Assembly: GCA_021129695.1 (NCBI GenBank)
Contig: JAJOKU010000113.1
Coordinates: forward strand, 1 to 6,762
Length of the DNA stretch: 6,762 nucleotides
Source of the DNA: a candidate division NPL-UPA2 bacterium
GTDB lineage: Bacteria; NPL-UPA2; JAGMAN01
Direction of reading: 5' to 3'
A program made the position numbers and the translations under genes. This document shows, piece by piece, positions 6,736-6,762 of this stretch; the stretch's first letter is position 1; every line of letters begins with the position of its first letter. The notes under the pieces were generated by a model. The model searched no databases. It was not told the origin of the DNA and saw only the letters and a program-made list of their open reading frames with translations.

Positions 6736-6762
6736 TCATCTGGCTCTCCGACGGAAGAGCTT

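Noticed and set aside
6736..6738. TGA read as an amino acid in the toxin gene (alternative genetic code)
   Set aside because: TGA is the stop of trpF, trpB, trpA and pgsA, and no TGA falls inside any intact gene, so a standard code is the simplest reading.

Overview
This window is an ordinary stretch of a bacterial chromosome of moderate GC content, with AT-rich intergenic regions. Der (EngA) and a bacterial-type PgsA place it in Bacteria. I see nothing that fixes the lineage; the style (frequent GTG/TTG starts, tightly overlapping genes, an unusual mixed operon, decayed small genes) would suit an uncultivated anaerobe, but that is only an impression. TGA is a normal stop codon here: it ends trpF, trpB, trpA and pgsA.

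Layout: a short leader with a 29-bp dyad (about 4-32) precedes a rightward gene (95-1507) for a UDP-glucuronate 4-epimerase-like sugar-nucleotide epimerase with extra helical segments at both ends. Behind it, 1508-1729 holds no intact gene, but carries what looks like the frameshifted tail of a small decayed gene (about 1485-1690). From 6351 down to 1730 a compact leftward operon reads trpF-trpB-trpA-pgsA-der. Junctions are 4-nt overlaps (trpF/trpB, trpA/pgsA), a 6-nt gap (trpB/trpA) and a 17-nt overlap (pgsA/der), so translational coupling is likely. A good extended -10 promoter lies about 80 bp upstream of trpF. At the right edge, on the minus strand, is the C-terminal part of a ParE/RelE-type toxin interrupted by an in-frame TGA.

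How the genes work together: TrpF, TrpB and TrpA catalyse the isomerase and final synthase steps of tryptophan synthesis. PgsA makes the committed precursor of phosphatidylglycerol, and Der is a double GTPase for 50S subunit maturation. The operon therefore mixes amino-acid synthesis, membrane lipid synthesis and ribosome assembly. trpE, trpG, trpD and trpC are not in this window, and no plsY, a frequent der neighbour, follows der.

I found no CRISPR array, insertion sequence, tRNA, rRNA or convincing new defence or mobile system. The best leads are an in-frame insertion of about 31 residues in the second GTPase domain of Der, built partly on an AT-rich 21-bp-period repeat; the terminal extensions of the epimerase; the dyad upstream of it; and the broken toxin gene.
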